Of a stretch of 64,000 nucleotides of DNA, positions 28,379 through 37,357 are shown in pieces. The stretch is from Deltaproteobacteria bacterium IMCC39146 (GTDB lineage: Bacteria > Desulfobacterota > Desulfuromonadia > Desulfuromonadales > BM103): contig JARUHP010000014.1 of assembly GCA_030005635.1 (NCBI GenBank), forward strand, positions 1-64,000, in the 5' to 3' direction. The translations under genes and the position numbers were made by a program. Under the pieces are notes generated by a model. That model saw only the letters and a list, made by a program, of their open reading frames with translations, searched no databases and was not told the DNA's origin. Each line of letters opens with the position of its first letter. Position 1 is the stretch's first letter.

Positions 28379-28618
28379 AGAAAGCTCCTCAAAAAAACAG
28401 TAACAGGTCTGTTTGCATAGCTCAGGTTCTCAGGTTTTACATGCAACACCATCATCCCATAATGCAACAAACAAAACAAACCACTAAAGCACACCTCAAA
28501 AGTAAAAACGGTCGCCAACAAGTCATAGATCTATAGACAAATCTGTTATGACCCTGCTAGTATAAATAAATTTTGTTTTTCGGGAAGTTAACGTTCTTAT
28601 CCCGGTAGGAAGAGACCC

Positions 28619-29944
28619 TTGGATTTCGATTTTCACCCGCCCAAACAGTCCACGACCAGTCATCGCAAGAAGACTCCAAAGTTACGCATCTGGTTGCTGC
28701 TCGCTCTGATAACCCTTTTGCTCGTTCCGCTTTTCCTGCGTCCGACGGTTACCAGCACCGAAGCGAACACGGCTGCACCTGCTACACCTGCTGCGCCTCC
28801 CCCTCCACCCATTCCTGAGATTCGCAAAGAGATCATCTCCGGGACAATCGCCTCCGGTGATACGATTTCAGGCCTGTTGGGAGAATATTTCTCAGCGGCT
28901 GAAATTCACGCGTTGAACAAGCAGTGCAAGCCGGTCTTTCAACTCTCACGTCTCAGCGCAGGGCAACCCTACCGCCTTTGCCTGAGCGACGATAGTTTCG
29001 AACGCTTTGAATACGACATAGATCGCGATGAGCAGCTCATCATCTCGCGTGAAACAGAGGCCTTCTCTGTCGAGAAAATTCCGATCCCCTACACGACAGA
29101 AACAGCTCGTGTCCGCGGAGTCATCGAAAGCAGCCTCTTTGAAGCGGTGACCCACACCGGTGAGAGTGATGTGCTGGCGATGAACCTTGCTGACATTTTC
29201 GCCTGGGATATCGACTTCATCCTCGACATCCGTAAAGGAGACTCATTCCAGGCGCTGGTGGAAAAACGTTATCGCGAAGGTCAGCCGGCAGGTTATGGCC
29301 GCATCCTGGCAGCGGAGTTCACCAACCAGGGCAACACCTTCCAGGCCTTTCTATACAAGGACGGCGACAGACGCCTCGACTACTACGACGCCGACGGCCA
29401 GAGCTTGCGCAAAGCATTCCTCAAAGCGCCGCTCTCTTTCTCCCGTATCTCCTCGGGATTTACCATGCGTCGCTTCCACCCGATCACAAAGACCTGGAAA
29501 TCTCATCCGGCCATCGATTATGCCGCACCAAGAGGAACTCCGATCAAAAGTGTCGGTGATGGCGTCATCATAAAAAAAGGCTACACTCGCGGCAACGGCA
29601 ACTACGTTAAGATTCGCCACAACAGTAGCTATGAAACCATCTATCTGCATATGAAGGGTTTTGCCAAGGGCATCGCCAAAGGCAAACGAGTCGCACAGGG
29701 ACAGAGAATCGGTTACGTCGGCAGCACCGGGCTGGCCACAGGACCTCATCTTTGCTTCCGCATGTATAAAAATGGCGCTCCGGTCAATCCTCAACGGGTG
29801 AAAGCGCCTGCAACCAAGCCGATTTCCGGAGCCAGTCGGGCAGAATTTGATATTCAGGCGGCAAAACTTATGACCGAGTTAACCGATCAAACACCGGTCA
29901 AGACTGCCAGCGCACAGCAGGCAGAGGACACTTTAAAAGACTAA
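28619..29944 (+). CDS. M23-family (LytM-type) peptidoglycan endopeptidase with N-terminal anchor
   Basis: TTG start at 28619, preceded by TAGGAAGA. 441 residues: basic N-terminus, one membrane helix (~25-42), a Pro/Ala-rich linker (AAPPPPPIPEI), an OapA/LysM-like segment (SGTIASGDTISGLLGEYF), then the M23 domain with HPAIDYAAPRGTP (zinc His and Asp) and TGPHLCFRMYKNG. The usual HxH ends as HxC here, a variant whose activity is uncertain. Such enzymes cut cross-links during growth or act as amidase activators. It is 20 bp ahead of the MshEN gene and probably co-transcribed. Confidence 0.88.
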   Translation: MDFDFHPPKQSTTSHRKKTPKLRIWLLLALITLLLVPLFLRPTVTSTEANTAAPATPAAPPPPPIPEIRKEIISGTIASGDTISGLLGEYFSAAEIHALNKQCKPVFQLSRLSAGQPYRLCLSDDSFERFEYDIDRDEQLIISRETEAFSVEKIPIPYTTETARVRGVIESSLFEAVTHTGESDVLAMNLADIFAWDIDFILDIRKGDSFQALVEKRYREGQPAGYGRILAAEFTNQGNTFQAFLYKDGDRRLDYYDADGQSLRKAFLKAPLSFSRISSGFTMRRFHPITKTWKSHPAIDYAAPRGTPIKSVGDGVIIKKGYTRGNGNYVKIRHNSSYETIYLHMKGFAKGIAKGKRVAQGQRIGYVGSTGLATGPHLCFRMYKNGAPVNPQRVKAPATKPISGASRAEFDIQAAKLMTELTDQTPVKTASAQQAEDTLKD

Positions 29945-29964
29945 TTCCAGACAAGGGACACATC

Positions 29965-31122
29965 ATGGCCGAAATGCTTGGCGAGTTACTGATCAAGAAA
30001 AACCTGTTGACCCAGGCGCAGATCGAAGAAGCGCTGCAGGCTCAGGTCATTTTTGGCGGTAAGCTTGGAACAGTCCTCATCGAAATGGGCCTGATCACAG
30101 AAGACACCCTCGCTGAGATTCTTGCGCAACTCCTTTCCATCCCTTGTGCAAAACCCGGCCAACTGCAGAACATCCCCGAAAATGTTGTCAAAATCATCAG
30201 CGCAGAGTTGGCTGAGAAGCATAAAGTTATGCCGGTTTCCATCAGCGGCAAGAAGCTGACTCTCGCCATGGCAGAACCACACAAGCTTCAAGCAATCGAT
30301 GAAATCTCCTTTCGTACAGGCTACATCATACGACCGATCCTGGCCCTGGAAGTACGTCTGGTCTTTGCCCTGGAAAACTACTACGGCATCAAGCGCACCA
30401 TGCGCTATATCGCTCCACCGAAACAGGTCCGCGAAGAGCTGAACCAGCTCCACGTTTTCGAGACGGCAGACGGCCCAATTGAAGCCCCTGATACAAATGA
30501 AGATTTAGGAACACTTGGCTCCGAACGCATCTATGAGAAACCGGCAGCCGAACCAGCACAACCTGTGGAAGTCGTGGAAGACGAGATCGAGGAGTTGGAC
30601 GATGACGACCTGATCGAAGAGCTGGAAGAGGAAGAGATTACGCTGGCTACGATAGCCCAGACTCTGGTTGGCATTACAGACCGCGATGGTGTCGCCGATG
30701 CCGTTATCGCCTATCTCGGAGCCAACTATGCACGGGCGGCCCTGTTCATGGTCGTTGCCGGCCAAGTTACCGGCTGGCGATCTGCAAAAGGTGGGCAACC
30801 GATTCCGGGTTTCGAGCAGTTTCAACTACCACTCTCAGAGCCATCGGTACTAAAAACCGCTGTTGAAAGCAACAGCTTCTTCCTCGGTCCCGTACCTCAG
30901 ACCGGCGCGAACCTGGCGCTGACGACATTTCTCGGCAAACCAGCCCCGCAGTCAGCGCTGCTGTTACCTATGAGCATGTTGGGCCGTGTGGTTGGGTTGA
31001 TCTACGTCGACGACCCCAAGGTCGATCTGTCCGCAGCAATCGTGGATGTCCAGCAACTCTCAAGCAAAGCGTTGATGGCCTTTGAGATTCTCATCCTGCA
31101 CAACAAGATTCTCAGAGTTTGA
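29965..31122 (+). CDS. orphan MshEN-domain protein with C-terminal GAF-like domain
   Basis: 385 residues. The N-terminal ~150 residues match the type II/IV secretion ATPase N-domain (MshEN): LGELLIKKNLLTQAQIEEAL, GGKLGTVLIEMGLI and MAEPHKLQAIDEI. No Walker motifs follow. Instead there is a very acidic linker (VVEDEIEELDDDD) and a ~140-residue domain with a GAF-like pattern (ALLLPMSMLGRVVGLIYVDD). MshEN domains of related ATPases bind cyclic di-GMP, so this may be a nucleotide-sensing adaptor (inference). The next gene overlaps its stop by 4 bp. Confidence 0.8.
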   Translation: MAEMLGELLIKKNLLTQAQIEEALQAQVIFGGKLGTVLIEMGLITEDTLAEILAQLLSIPCAKPGQLQNIPENVVKIISAELAEKHKVMPVSISGKKLTLAMAEPHKLQAIDEISFRTGYIIRPILALEVRLVFALENYYGIKRTMRYIAPPKQVREELNQLHVFETADGPIEAPDTNEDLGTLGSERIYEKPAAEPAQPVEVVEDEIEELDDDDLIEELEEEEITLATIAQTLVGITDRDGVADAVIAYLGANYARAALFMVVAGQVTGWRSAKGGQPIPGFEQFQLPLSEPSVLKTAVESNSFFLGPVPQTGANLALTTFLGKPAPQSALLLPMSMLGRVVGLIYVDDPKVDLSAAIVDVQQLSSKALMAFEILILHNKILRV

Positions 31123-31709
31123 ACTACCTCCTGCACCTCTACCTCTCCGGATCGGATCCTGAGATTCAGCTTGGCGGCCTGATGGGTGACTTTGTCAAAG
31201 GCCGCATTCCCATAGATTATCCCGAAAAAATTGCTCTCGGCCTGCACCTCCATCGTCGCATCGACAGCCTCGCCCAAAACAGCCAGCATACACGAAGAAG
31301 CCGACAACGGCTTGATCCTAAGTTCGGTCACGGTCGCGGCATCATCGTCGACATATTCTACGATCACTTCCTCGCCGCAAACTGGCGTGACTACTCGACC
31401 TCCCACCTGACAAGCTATGCAGCAGATGTTTACAAATTGCTGCAGGCGGCTCATCAGCAACTACCACATGGCTTACAACAGGTCGCACCGCGCATGATTG
31501 AGTACAACTGGCTGGTTTCATATCAGCACCGCGAAGTGGTTGGTAAAGCACTGCAGAATATCGCCCAACGCCTGAGCAGAGCCCTGCCTCTCGCCGAAGG
31601 TGTTGATGACCTTGACGCCCATGAAGTCTCATTGAGGCAAGACTTTGACGGTTTTATGCATGAAGCGAAGATTTTTGTGCAAGAGGAGTTTGGGATTACA
31701 GTGAGATAA
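31119..31709 (+). CDS. acpH: acyl carrier protein phosphodiesterase (AcpH/DUF479)
   Basis: 196 residues from a TTG start overlapping the upstream stop (TTGA). It has the family motifs MNYLLHLYLSG, GGLMGDFVKG, HRRIDSLAQNS and FYDHFLAANW, including the metal-binding His/Asp set of this HD-like fold. AcpH removes the 4'-phosphopantetheine arm from acyl carrier protein. It is convergent with marC. Confidence 0.85.
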   Translation: MNYLLHLYLSGSDPEIQLGGLMGDFVKGRIPIDYPEKIALGLHLHRRIDSLAQNSQHTRRSRQRLDPKFGHGRGIIVDIFYDHFLAANWRDYSTSHLTSYAADVYKLLQAAHQQLPHGLQQVAPRMIEYNWLVSYQHREVVGKALQNIAQRLSRALPLAEGVDDLDAHEVSLRQDFDGFMHEAKIFVQEEFGITVR

Positions 31710-31729
31710 GTCGCAGCGGGATTAGCTGA

Positions 31730-32335
31730 TCAATTGATCATAATCTGGCGGACCCCGTCAGAAATAAACTGAATCGCCAGTGCAGCCAGAATGACGCCAA
31801 GCAGGCGACGCAGGATATCGTCACCGGTCCGGCCGATAAGATCCTTAACCCGGCTTGCCGAGGAGAGCGCCAGGTAGGTGAGCAGGAAGATGACCAGAAC
31901 TGCGATCACCAGGGAAATGCTCCCCGAAACTGTCTGTGTTTGGGAAAAGAGTAGAATCGTCACGGTCAGACAACCGGGACCGGACAACAACGGAATCGAC
32001 ATCGGGAAAACGGAGATATCAACCTCTTCGCCACTCTCCCATTTCCTGCCGGTTTCCCCTTTGGTCACCATGTTGAACGCCGTAATGAAGAGCAGCAGAC
32101 CACCGGAGACCCGCAAGGCTTCAATACTGATACCGAGTTTGGTCAGCAAAGCCTGACCGAAGAAAGCAGATACCAGCACAATGGCCGCTGCAATCAGTGT
32201 CGAACGCAACGCCATGCGCTTCGCATAAGCCCGCTCACAGCCCGTGGTCAAACCATGAAAGATCAGCGCTGTACCGATCGGATCAATGACAACAAAGTAG
32301 GATGTCAGGGCATGTAAAAAGATATCGGTGAACAT
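31730..32335 (-). CDS. MarC-family integral membrane protein
   Basis: 201 residues with about six membrane helices. Typical start FLHALTSYFVVIDPIGTALIF and family motif SGPGCLTVTILL; the RVSGGLLLFITAFNM stretch is also characteristic. MarC proteins have no settled function; the old multiple-antibiotic-resistance name is not supported. It is convergent with acpH, separated by 20 bp that include the palindrome TGATCAATTGATCA. Confidence 0.88.
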   Translation of the reverse strand: MFTDIFLHALTSYFVVIDPIGTALIFHGLTTGCERAYAKRMALRSTLIAAAIVLVSAFFGQALLTKLGISIEALRVSGGLLLFITAFNMVTKGETGRKWESGEEVDISVFPMSIPLLSGPGCLTVTILLFSQTQTVSGSISLVIAVLVIFLLTYLALSSASRVKDLIGRTGDDILRRLLGVILAALAIQFISDGVRQIMIN

Positions 32336-32482
32336 CTCTGTTCCAATCTTGATTCAAAAATTAAGGCGACAGGTGTATGGTCGTTTCTACCCCAGGCCTG
32401 CCAGGGTGTCAACGTAAAGGGCAGCTATTAAGAGGGGCGCAATAGGCTTCTACTCTGTCCCTCTTAAGTTATGGAGGAGCAA

Positions 32483-33028
32483 TCAGAGATAAAGGATCAG
32501 GAAGAATAGAGGAATGACAACACCGATCCCCGTCAACACAAGGCCACGCCGCATCGTCTTGCGGCGAAGCATAAATAGACCGCTGACGGCCAGAAATGCG
32601 AGGGCGACAGCATAAAGGTCAGCAAACCAGGTCCAGGCTTTTTTCGGGTGGTTAAGGTGCAGGTAATTCATCTCGCGCAGAACGGGTCGGGGAACAGCAC
32701 GATCGTGAACAACATGACCGCTCGGCAGATCGACCGTAATCGAACGCCCTTCGACAAAGAGTTGCAAGCTGTTTCGGTCAGGCCGATAGCTGCTTTCAAG
32801 CTTGCCAGGTTCTCCGAGGCGAGCAAGGATCTCAAGCGCGGTTGCGGCATCCGCGGGGTTGCCGACAACCGGGCCGATATTGGTTTCGACTCGCTCTACA
32901 CTGTAGCTCGGGTTCCACTCTTTAATATGATTGACCGCCACGCCGGAGATGGCGTAGAGCAGGGTCAATCCGATACAGAGGAAGCCGATGTCACGGTGCA
33001 GTACATAATTCCAGCGCCGCCAGCTCAT
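32483..33028 (-). CDS. PepSY-associated transmembrane protein
   Basis: 181 residues: N-terminal RWNYVLHRDIGFLCIGLTLLYAISGVAVN helix region, a ~90-residue periplasmic PepSY-like domain, then NYLHLNHPKKAWTWFADLYAVALAFLAVSG and a last C-terminal helix, typical of PepSY-TM proteins. Relatives are linked to metal or haem handling and ferric reduction. Six bp downstream of the DUF4920 gene, so the two form an operon. Confidence 0.8.
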   Translation of the reverse strand: MSWRRWNYVLHRDIGFLCIGLTLLYAISGVAVNHIKEWNPSYSVERVETNIGPVVGNPADAATALEILARLGEPGKLESSYRPDRNSLQLFVEGRSITVDLPSGHVVHDRAVPRPVLREMNYLHLNHPKKAWTWFADLYAVALAFLAVSGLFMLRRKTMRRGLVLTGIGVVIPLFFLILYL

Positions 33029-33034
33029 GCTTAG

Positions 33035-33499
33035 CTAAACACCATCGATAGAGGCACCGAGACCACGAATACGCAAGACGGTTTCACCGGACGCTACGGA
33101 GGCAGGATCAAAGTCAATGCCCTTCTCTTCCGCATGATGTTTGCGCCGTTTGATGACTTCCTCACGGGTCAGCACCATACTCTCTACGACACCCTCAACA
33201 GTGGCCACCTTGCCGCGAGCTTCCATCGGGAAGACGATCTCGCCATCGGTTACCTTAATACGGATTTTCTCAAAATCACGGTCACCTGCCAGATAGATCC
33301 AGCAGCCTCTTGTGCTACAAACGTCAATGATCAGTCCGGAAACTTTGACCTTTTTACCGACATAATCTGCAGGGGTATCAATAATCGCGGAGATCGCCGT
33401 CTCTTCAGACAGGGTGACGCCATTGCCGAAATCTTTAGAAAAAGCAGTGACCGGGGATAACATAGCTGCAAGCAGGATGGTGATCAGAAAAGTATGCAT
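33035..33499 (-). CDS. exported DUF4920-like OB-fold protein
   Basis: 154 residues. The signal peptide (TFLITILLAAMLSPVTAFS) is followed by an OB-fold-like domain with YVGKKVKVSGLIIDVCSTRGCW, whose two cysteines could bind a metal or form a disulphide. Function unknown. Its partner is the PepSY membrane protein encoded immediately downstream. Confidence 0.75.
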   Translation of the reverse strand: MHTFLITILLAAMLSPVTAFSKDFGNGVTLSEETAISAIIDTPADYVGKKVKVSGLIIDVCSTRGCWIYLAGDRDFEKIRIKVTDGEIVFPMEARGKVATVEGVVESMVLTREEVIKRRKHHAEEKGIDFDPASVASGETVLRIRGLGASIDGV

Positions 33500-33643
33500 G
33501 ATTTGCTCCTAAAAAGATGATGGACAACGGAACGCATCATACTTTTTGTATATATGGGAAGTCAATACACAAAAACACCGCGCTAATGCAATTATTTAAT
33601 GCACCACTAAATACAGGTATTTACGAACGATGAGGTCCGTGCC

Positions 33644-34972
33644 TCAGGAATGAATCGGCCACTCCGTCTGGTATCCAGGAGGAAAAAAGGTCTCCCTGGT
33701 CCGGTTGAAATAGCCGTACTGCAGGCTGGGGAAGCGTGCCTTATGCAGCTTAAGCATTTCCACCATACCAACGCCCTTGCCTGAAAGTTGCAGCGAATCA
33801 AGATAGAGCACCGGGTCAAGGCTTAAGTTGCGCATCTGGATCATATCAACACCAACCAGGTCAATCAGATCACCCATGGCCTCAATCTCATCCTCACGAT
33901 CGGTCACTCCTGGAAAGACCAGGTAATTGAGCATCAGGTAAAGACCGGCCGCTTTAGCCCGTTGCATAGACTCGACCACATCATCAAAACGATAGCCACA
34001 CGGCCTGTAGTAGGCGTTGTAGAGATGCTCCTGGGCCGAGTTGAGGGAGACGCGAATTGATTCGACACCGGCGGCGGACAGTTTATCGATGGCATCAGGC
34101 AAAGAAGCATTGCTGTTAAAATTGATCGTACCGCGCTCTGTCTGACGCCGCATTTCACGCACCGCGTCGCTGATCACATCTGACTGCATGATCGGATCAC
34201 CTTCACAGCCCTGGCCGAAAGAGACGATCGAGTTCTTTGCTTCTTTGAGGTGCGGCACAGCCACTTCACAAAGCTCTTTCACGGAAGGGACGAACGTCAG
34301 GCGCTCCTGGCTGGAAGGGCAACAGTCTGATTCCTGTTTGGAGATACAACCAACGCAACGGGAATTGCATGTAGGTGAACTCGGCAGCGGTGCTTCCCAA
34401 CGGCGAAAGAAAAGGTTCTTGGCGGCAAAGCAATGGTAATCAAGAGCACAACGCGACAGTTGCTCCAGTAGGCGATTGTCCGGATTGTCTTGCAGGGTCT
34501 TGTTCACAAGAGGAACAAGTTTACGATCATCGAAGTGATCAGGTTGCCACTGGTTGTTGCGATCGACCTGGACACCGGCTACGTAAAAACGCTCTTCCTC
34601 AACACACCAACCGACCGCGGTGTAAGACCAGAGCGGCAATGTCTGCTCTTTACGCCGGTAATCAGCTGCAGGCAGCAAGGTGCGGGTATAGCCAGGAGTC
34701 AGAAAAGCCGAAACCGCCTGAATAGAACCTCCGCCCCATTGCTTGGCAAGGCGATCAGCCGTCAGCTGTTTACCGCTGCGACGATCGAAACCGATCGGCG
34801 GTGTCTGTGGAATGGTGAAGAGACGACTGCCTTCAGGCATCGGGATCATCTCATCCATCTGCGGGCGCACCGCTTCCGTACCACTCATTCCCGCCAACAG
34901 CAGATCAGGGTGCTCAAAAACCTCACCACTCTCATCGGCGACGACTGCCAGTATAGTTTTACCTTTTGCCAC
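33644..34972 (-). CDS. radical SAM protein with a large N-terminal extension
   Basis: 442 residues from a GTG start (34970-34972) with AAAGGA upstream. The first ~200 residues are not recognised. The radical SAM cluster CNSRCVGC (CX3CX2C) follows near residue 205, then SFGQGCEGDP (SAM-contacting GE-type motif) and NFNSNASLPDAIDKLSAAGV in the TIM barrel. A CCPSSQ stretch follows the cluster. The substrate is unknown. Monocistronic by position. Confidence 0.85.
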   Translation of the reverse strand: MAKGKTILAVVADESGEVFEHPDLLLAGMSGTEAVRPQMDEMIPMPEGSRLFTIPQTPPIGFDRRSGKQLTADRLAKQWGGGSIQAVSAFLTPGYTRTLLPAADYRRKEQTLPLWSYTAVGWCVEEERFYVAGVQVDRNNQWQPDHFDDRKLVPLVNKTLQDNPDNRLLEQLSRCALDYHCFAAKNLFFRRWEAPLPSSPTCNSRCVGCISKQESDCCPSSQERLTFVPSVKELCEVAVPHLKEAKNSIVSFGQGCEGDPIMQSDVISDAVREMRRQTERGTINFNSNASLPDAIDKLSAAGVESIRVSLNSAQEHLYNAYYRPCGYRFDDVVESMQRAKAAGLYLMLNYLVFPGVTDREDEIEAMGDLIDLVGVDMIQMRNLSLDPVLYLDSLQLSGKGVGMVEMLKLHKARFPSLQYGYFNRTRETFFPPGYQTEWPIHS

Positions 34973-35207
34973 GCGTTGTTCCTTTAGCCTTTATATGCTC
35001 GTTCAATAAACCAGAGACATCCCTGCGTTGCTTAACTATTCCGTGAAAGGGACAGTTCCATGCGGGTACAGTCCCAAACTACCACAGGCAACTCAATGAA
35101 AACAATTTCTCCTTCTCGACCGTTCTAAAGACCCGAGATTACGACAATCCTGGTCTCAAACCTATTACACATAATACTACTGTACTTTACTTTTTATAAA
35201 AAACATC

Positions 35208-35236
35208 TTGACACCGTTGTTTGTCTGTATTATTTA
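35208..35236 (+). promoter_or_regulatory. sigma-70-type promoter for the two-domain rhodanese gene
   Basis: TTGACA (35208-35213), 17 bp, TATTTA (35231-35236); the start codon is at 35268. The surrounding 35160-35240 is strongly AT-rich. Confidence 0.6.
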
Positions 35237-35267
35237 CTATCGTAACACTCAACAACAGGAGAGAACC

Positions 35268-36194
35268 ATGCAGTCACTCAAGAAACTCATCACGCTCACC
35301 ATCTTACTTCTGGCTGGCCTCCCAGCACTGGCAAGTGCAGGTCTGGGAGATTATTTTGTACAAACCGATTGGCTGGCCGAGAACCGTTCGAAGGTCGTCG
35401 TCCTCGACGCGCGTCAGACTCCACTCTTCATTCTGGGTCACATTAAGGGAGCTCACCACCTTCCCCGCAGTGGCTTCCTGGACAAGCGTGACGGCGTCAA
35501 GAGCCTGGTCCCAACCACCACCGCTTTCGAGGCCCTGATGCAGGCATTCGGCATCACACCCGAGACCACCGTGATCACTTACGCCGAAGACGACAACCCT
35601 TATGCCGCACGCCTCGCCTGGACCTTGCGCTACCATGGCCATGACAAGGTTCTGGTTCTCAATGGCGGTTATGAAAAATGGTCCGAAGAGGGACATCCGA
35701 CAACTTTGCTGCCAACAGCAGCGGCGATCCCGAGCAGCTACCGCGTCTCATCACCGGGCAATGCACGCGCCGAAGCAGACTATGTGCTGACCCAACTTGG
35801 CAATCCATCGGTCGTCATCTGGGATACACGTACCCCTGAAGAATATGACGGCACAAAGGTGCGCGCTGATCGGGGCGGCCACATCCCCGGTGCGACACAC
35901 CTCAACTGGACACAATTGCAGCACGAAGTCGATGGCATTAAAGTTTTAAAGAGCGAGAGTGAGATTCGACAGCTTCTGGCGGATTACGGTATCACCGCTG
36001 ACCAAGAAATCATTGCCCATTGCCAGACTGGTATCCGTTCTTCTTACGCCACACTGGTGTTACAAGGGTTAGGCTACACCGAAGTCAAGAACTACGATGG
36101 CTCATGGATTGAATGGGCGAACAACGCGACCCTGCCAATCATTGAGAATGCAAACACGACGCGAAAGGATGAAGTTGCCTTGCTTCGCAACTAA
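35268..36194 (+). CDS. exported two-domain rhodanese-type sulfurtransferase
   Basis: Start chosen at ATG 35268, with AGGAGA five bases upstream. 308 residues: signal peptide (LTILLLAGLPALASAG), an inactive first rhodanese domain (the loop position reads YAEDDNPYAARL, no Cys), and an active second domain with catalytic loop CQTGIRSS. It would transfer sulfane sulfur (thiosulfate or 3-mercaptopyruvate type) in the periplasm. A hairpin and a separate -10 element lie between it and the GrdB-family selenoprotein gene 120 bp downstream. A functional link between the two is plausible but unproven. Confidence 0.9.
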   Translation: MQSLKKLITLTILLLAGLPALASAGLGDYFVQTDWLAENRSKVVVLDARQTPLFILGHIKGAHHLPRSGFLDKRDGVKSLVPTTTAFEALMQAFGITPETTVITYAEDDNPYAARLAWTLRYHGHDKVLVLNGGYEKWSEEGHPTTLLPTAAAIPSSYRVSSPGNARAEADYVLTQLGNPSVVIWDTRTPEEYDGTKVRADRGGHIPGATHLNWTQLQHEVDGIKVLKSESEIRQLLADYGITADQEIIAHCQTGIRSSYATLVLQGLGYTEVKNYDGSWIEWANNATLPIIENANTTRKDEVALLRN

Positions 36195-36229
36195 GTAGAA
36201 CCACTGTTCTCCTGAGTTGAAAAACATGT

Positions 36230-36253
36230 CCCCATCCGGGCAATCGGATGGGG
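36230..36253. terminator. strong hairpin after the rhodanese gene
   Basis: CCCCATCCG (36230-36238) pairs perfectly with CGGATGGGG (36245-36253) around GGCAAT. There is no T-run on the plus strand. Confidence 0.55.
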
Positions 36254-36269
36254 ATACTAGTATCCGGTG

Positions 36270-36275
36270 TATAAT
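36270..36275 (+). promoter_or_regulatory. -10 element ahead of the GrdB-family selenoprotein
   Basis: A consensus TATAAT lies 39 bp before the start codon, with no clear -35. It suggests the selenoprotein gene has its own promoter. Confidence 0.45.
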
Positions 36276-36314
36276 TGCGGCTATACTGTTCCAATAAACT
36301 TACGGGAGAACTCT

Positions 36315-37160
36315 ATGTCGATAACCAACCGATTCAAAAACCGCCTGATCGCCAAGGTGATCACCCGCTACCCGAGTCTCGCCCAGCGCTTCATCTCCGC
36401 TTATGAGCCCTGGGAGTCTGGCGAAGCTGTACCCTGGGCACCGCCACAAAAGCCACTGGCCGAATGCACGCTGGCCATGGTCACCACTTCAGGTGTGCAT
36501 CACAGCACACAGGAGCCCTTCAACATGCAGGATAGCGAAGGGGATCCAAGCTTTCGGGCCATCGATGGGGCGACGATCGGCAGCGCTTACAAGATCACCC
36601 ACGACTACTACGATCACAGCGATGCCGAGAAAGACCTCAACATCATCTTCCCTCTGCAGAGATTGCAGGAGTTGCAGCAGGAAGGCGTCATCGGTCAACT
36701 GGCCGACACCCACTACTCCTTCATGGGCCACATCGACGGTCGCCACATCGCCACCCTGATCGGACAAGCCGCCCAGGAAGTGGTGAAGAGACTCAAACGG
36801 GACCAGGTCGACGTGGTCCTGCTCACCCCGGCCTGAGGCATCTGCAATCAATCCGTGGGATTGATACAAAGAGAGATTGAAAAAGCCGGGATCGCTACCG
36901 TTGGCGTCACCATTGTTCGCGAGTATACGGAAAAGGTTCAGCCGCCACGCAGCGTTTACCTGAAATGGCCATTCGGTCATCCACTTGGTGAACCGGGTAA
37001 CGTTAAGCAGCAGCGGGCGGTTGTACTTGAAGCCTTTAAAGCTCTTTATGGAATCACAACTCCGGGAGAGATTGTTGATTTGCCGTTTCGTTGGCGGCGG
37101 CATGATTATGAGAGCTATGAGGAGCCAGACAACTTATCTCCCGGCGGCGACAAGCAATAG
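36315..37160 (+). CDS. GrdB-family selenoprotein (UGA at codon 174 read as selenocysteine)
   Basis: Start chosen at ATG 36315, with GGGAG six bases upstream. The frame runs 173 codons to TGA (36834-36836) and continues in the same frame for 107 more codons to a real stop at 37160, giving a 281-residue protein. The site reads LLTPA-U-GIC-NQSVGL: a UxxC redox motif as in the glycine/sarcosine/betaine reductase selenoprotein B family. Family features continue after it (QREIEKAGIATVGVTIVRE, RSVYLKWPFGHPLGEPGN). It is shorter than true GrdB and no grdA/C/D genes are nearby, so it is a GrdB-like oxidoreductase of unknown substrate. A SECIS-type hairpin follows the UGA. Confidence 0.88.
36847..36865 (+). 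promoter_or_regulatory. putative bacterial SECIS hairpin of the GrdB-family gene
   Basis: ATCAATCC-GTG-GGATTGAT forms a perfect 8-bp stem beginning 10 nt after the UGA, with the loop 19-21 nt downstream. That is the distance expected for SelB recognition in bacteria. The G in the loop also fits. Confidence 0.75.
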
Positions 37161-37189
37161 ATAACAGCGAAGCTGGTTCAAAAGAATCT

Positions 37190-37295
37190 TTCACCACAGA
37201 GAGCACAGAGGAAATAGAGTAAACCCAATACTCAGTGTTTATTCTCTGTTCCCTCTGTGACTCTAGAGAGCGAAGCGAACGGGTGGTAAAAGCTT
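37190..37295. repeat. intergenic inverted repeat, CACAGAG flavour
   Basis: Left arm CACCACAGAGAGCACAGAGG (about 37193) faces CCTCTGTGACTCTAGAGAG and GGTGGTAAAAGC (about 37251-37291). It is related in design to the CGCAAAG repeats elsewhere in the window. Confidence 0.6.
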
Positions 37296-37357
37296 TTAAG
37301 GCTTAAGTTTATCACTTTACCCTTTCTATCAACCCTCCCCTTAGCTATCCTTGTAGC

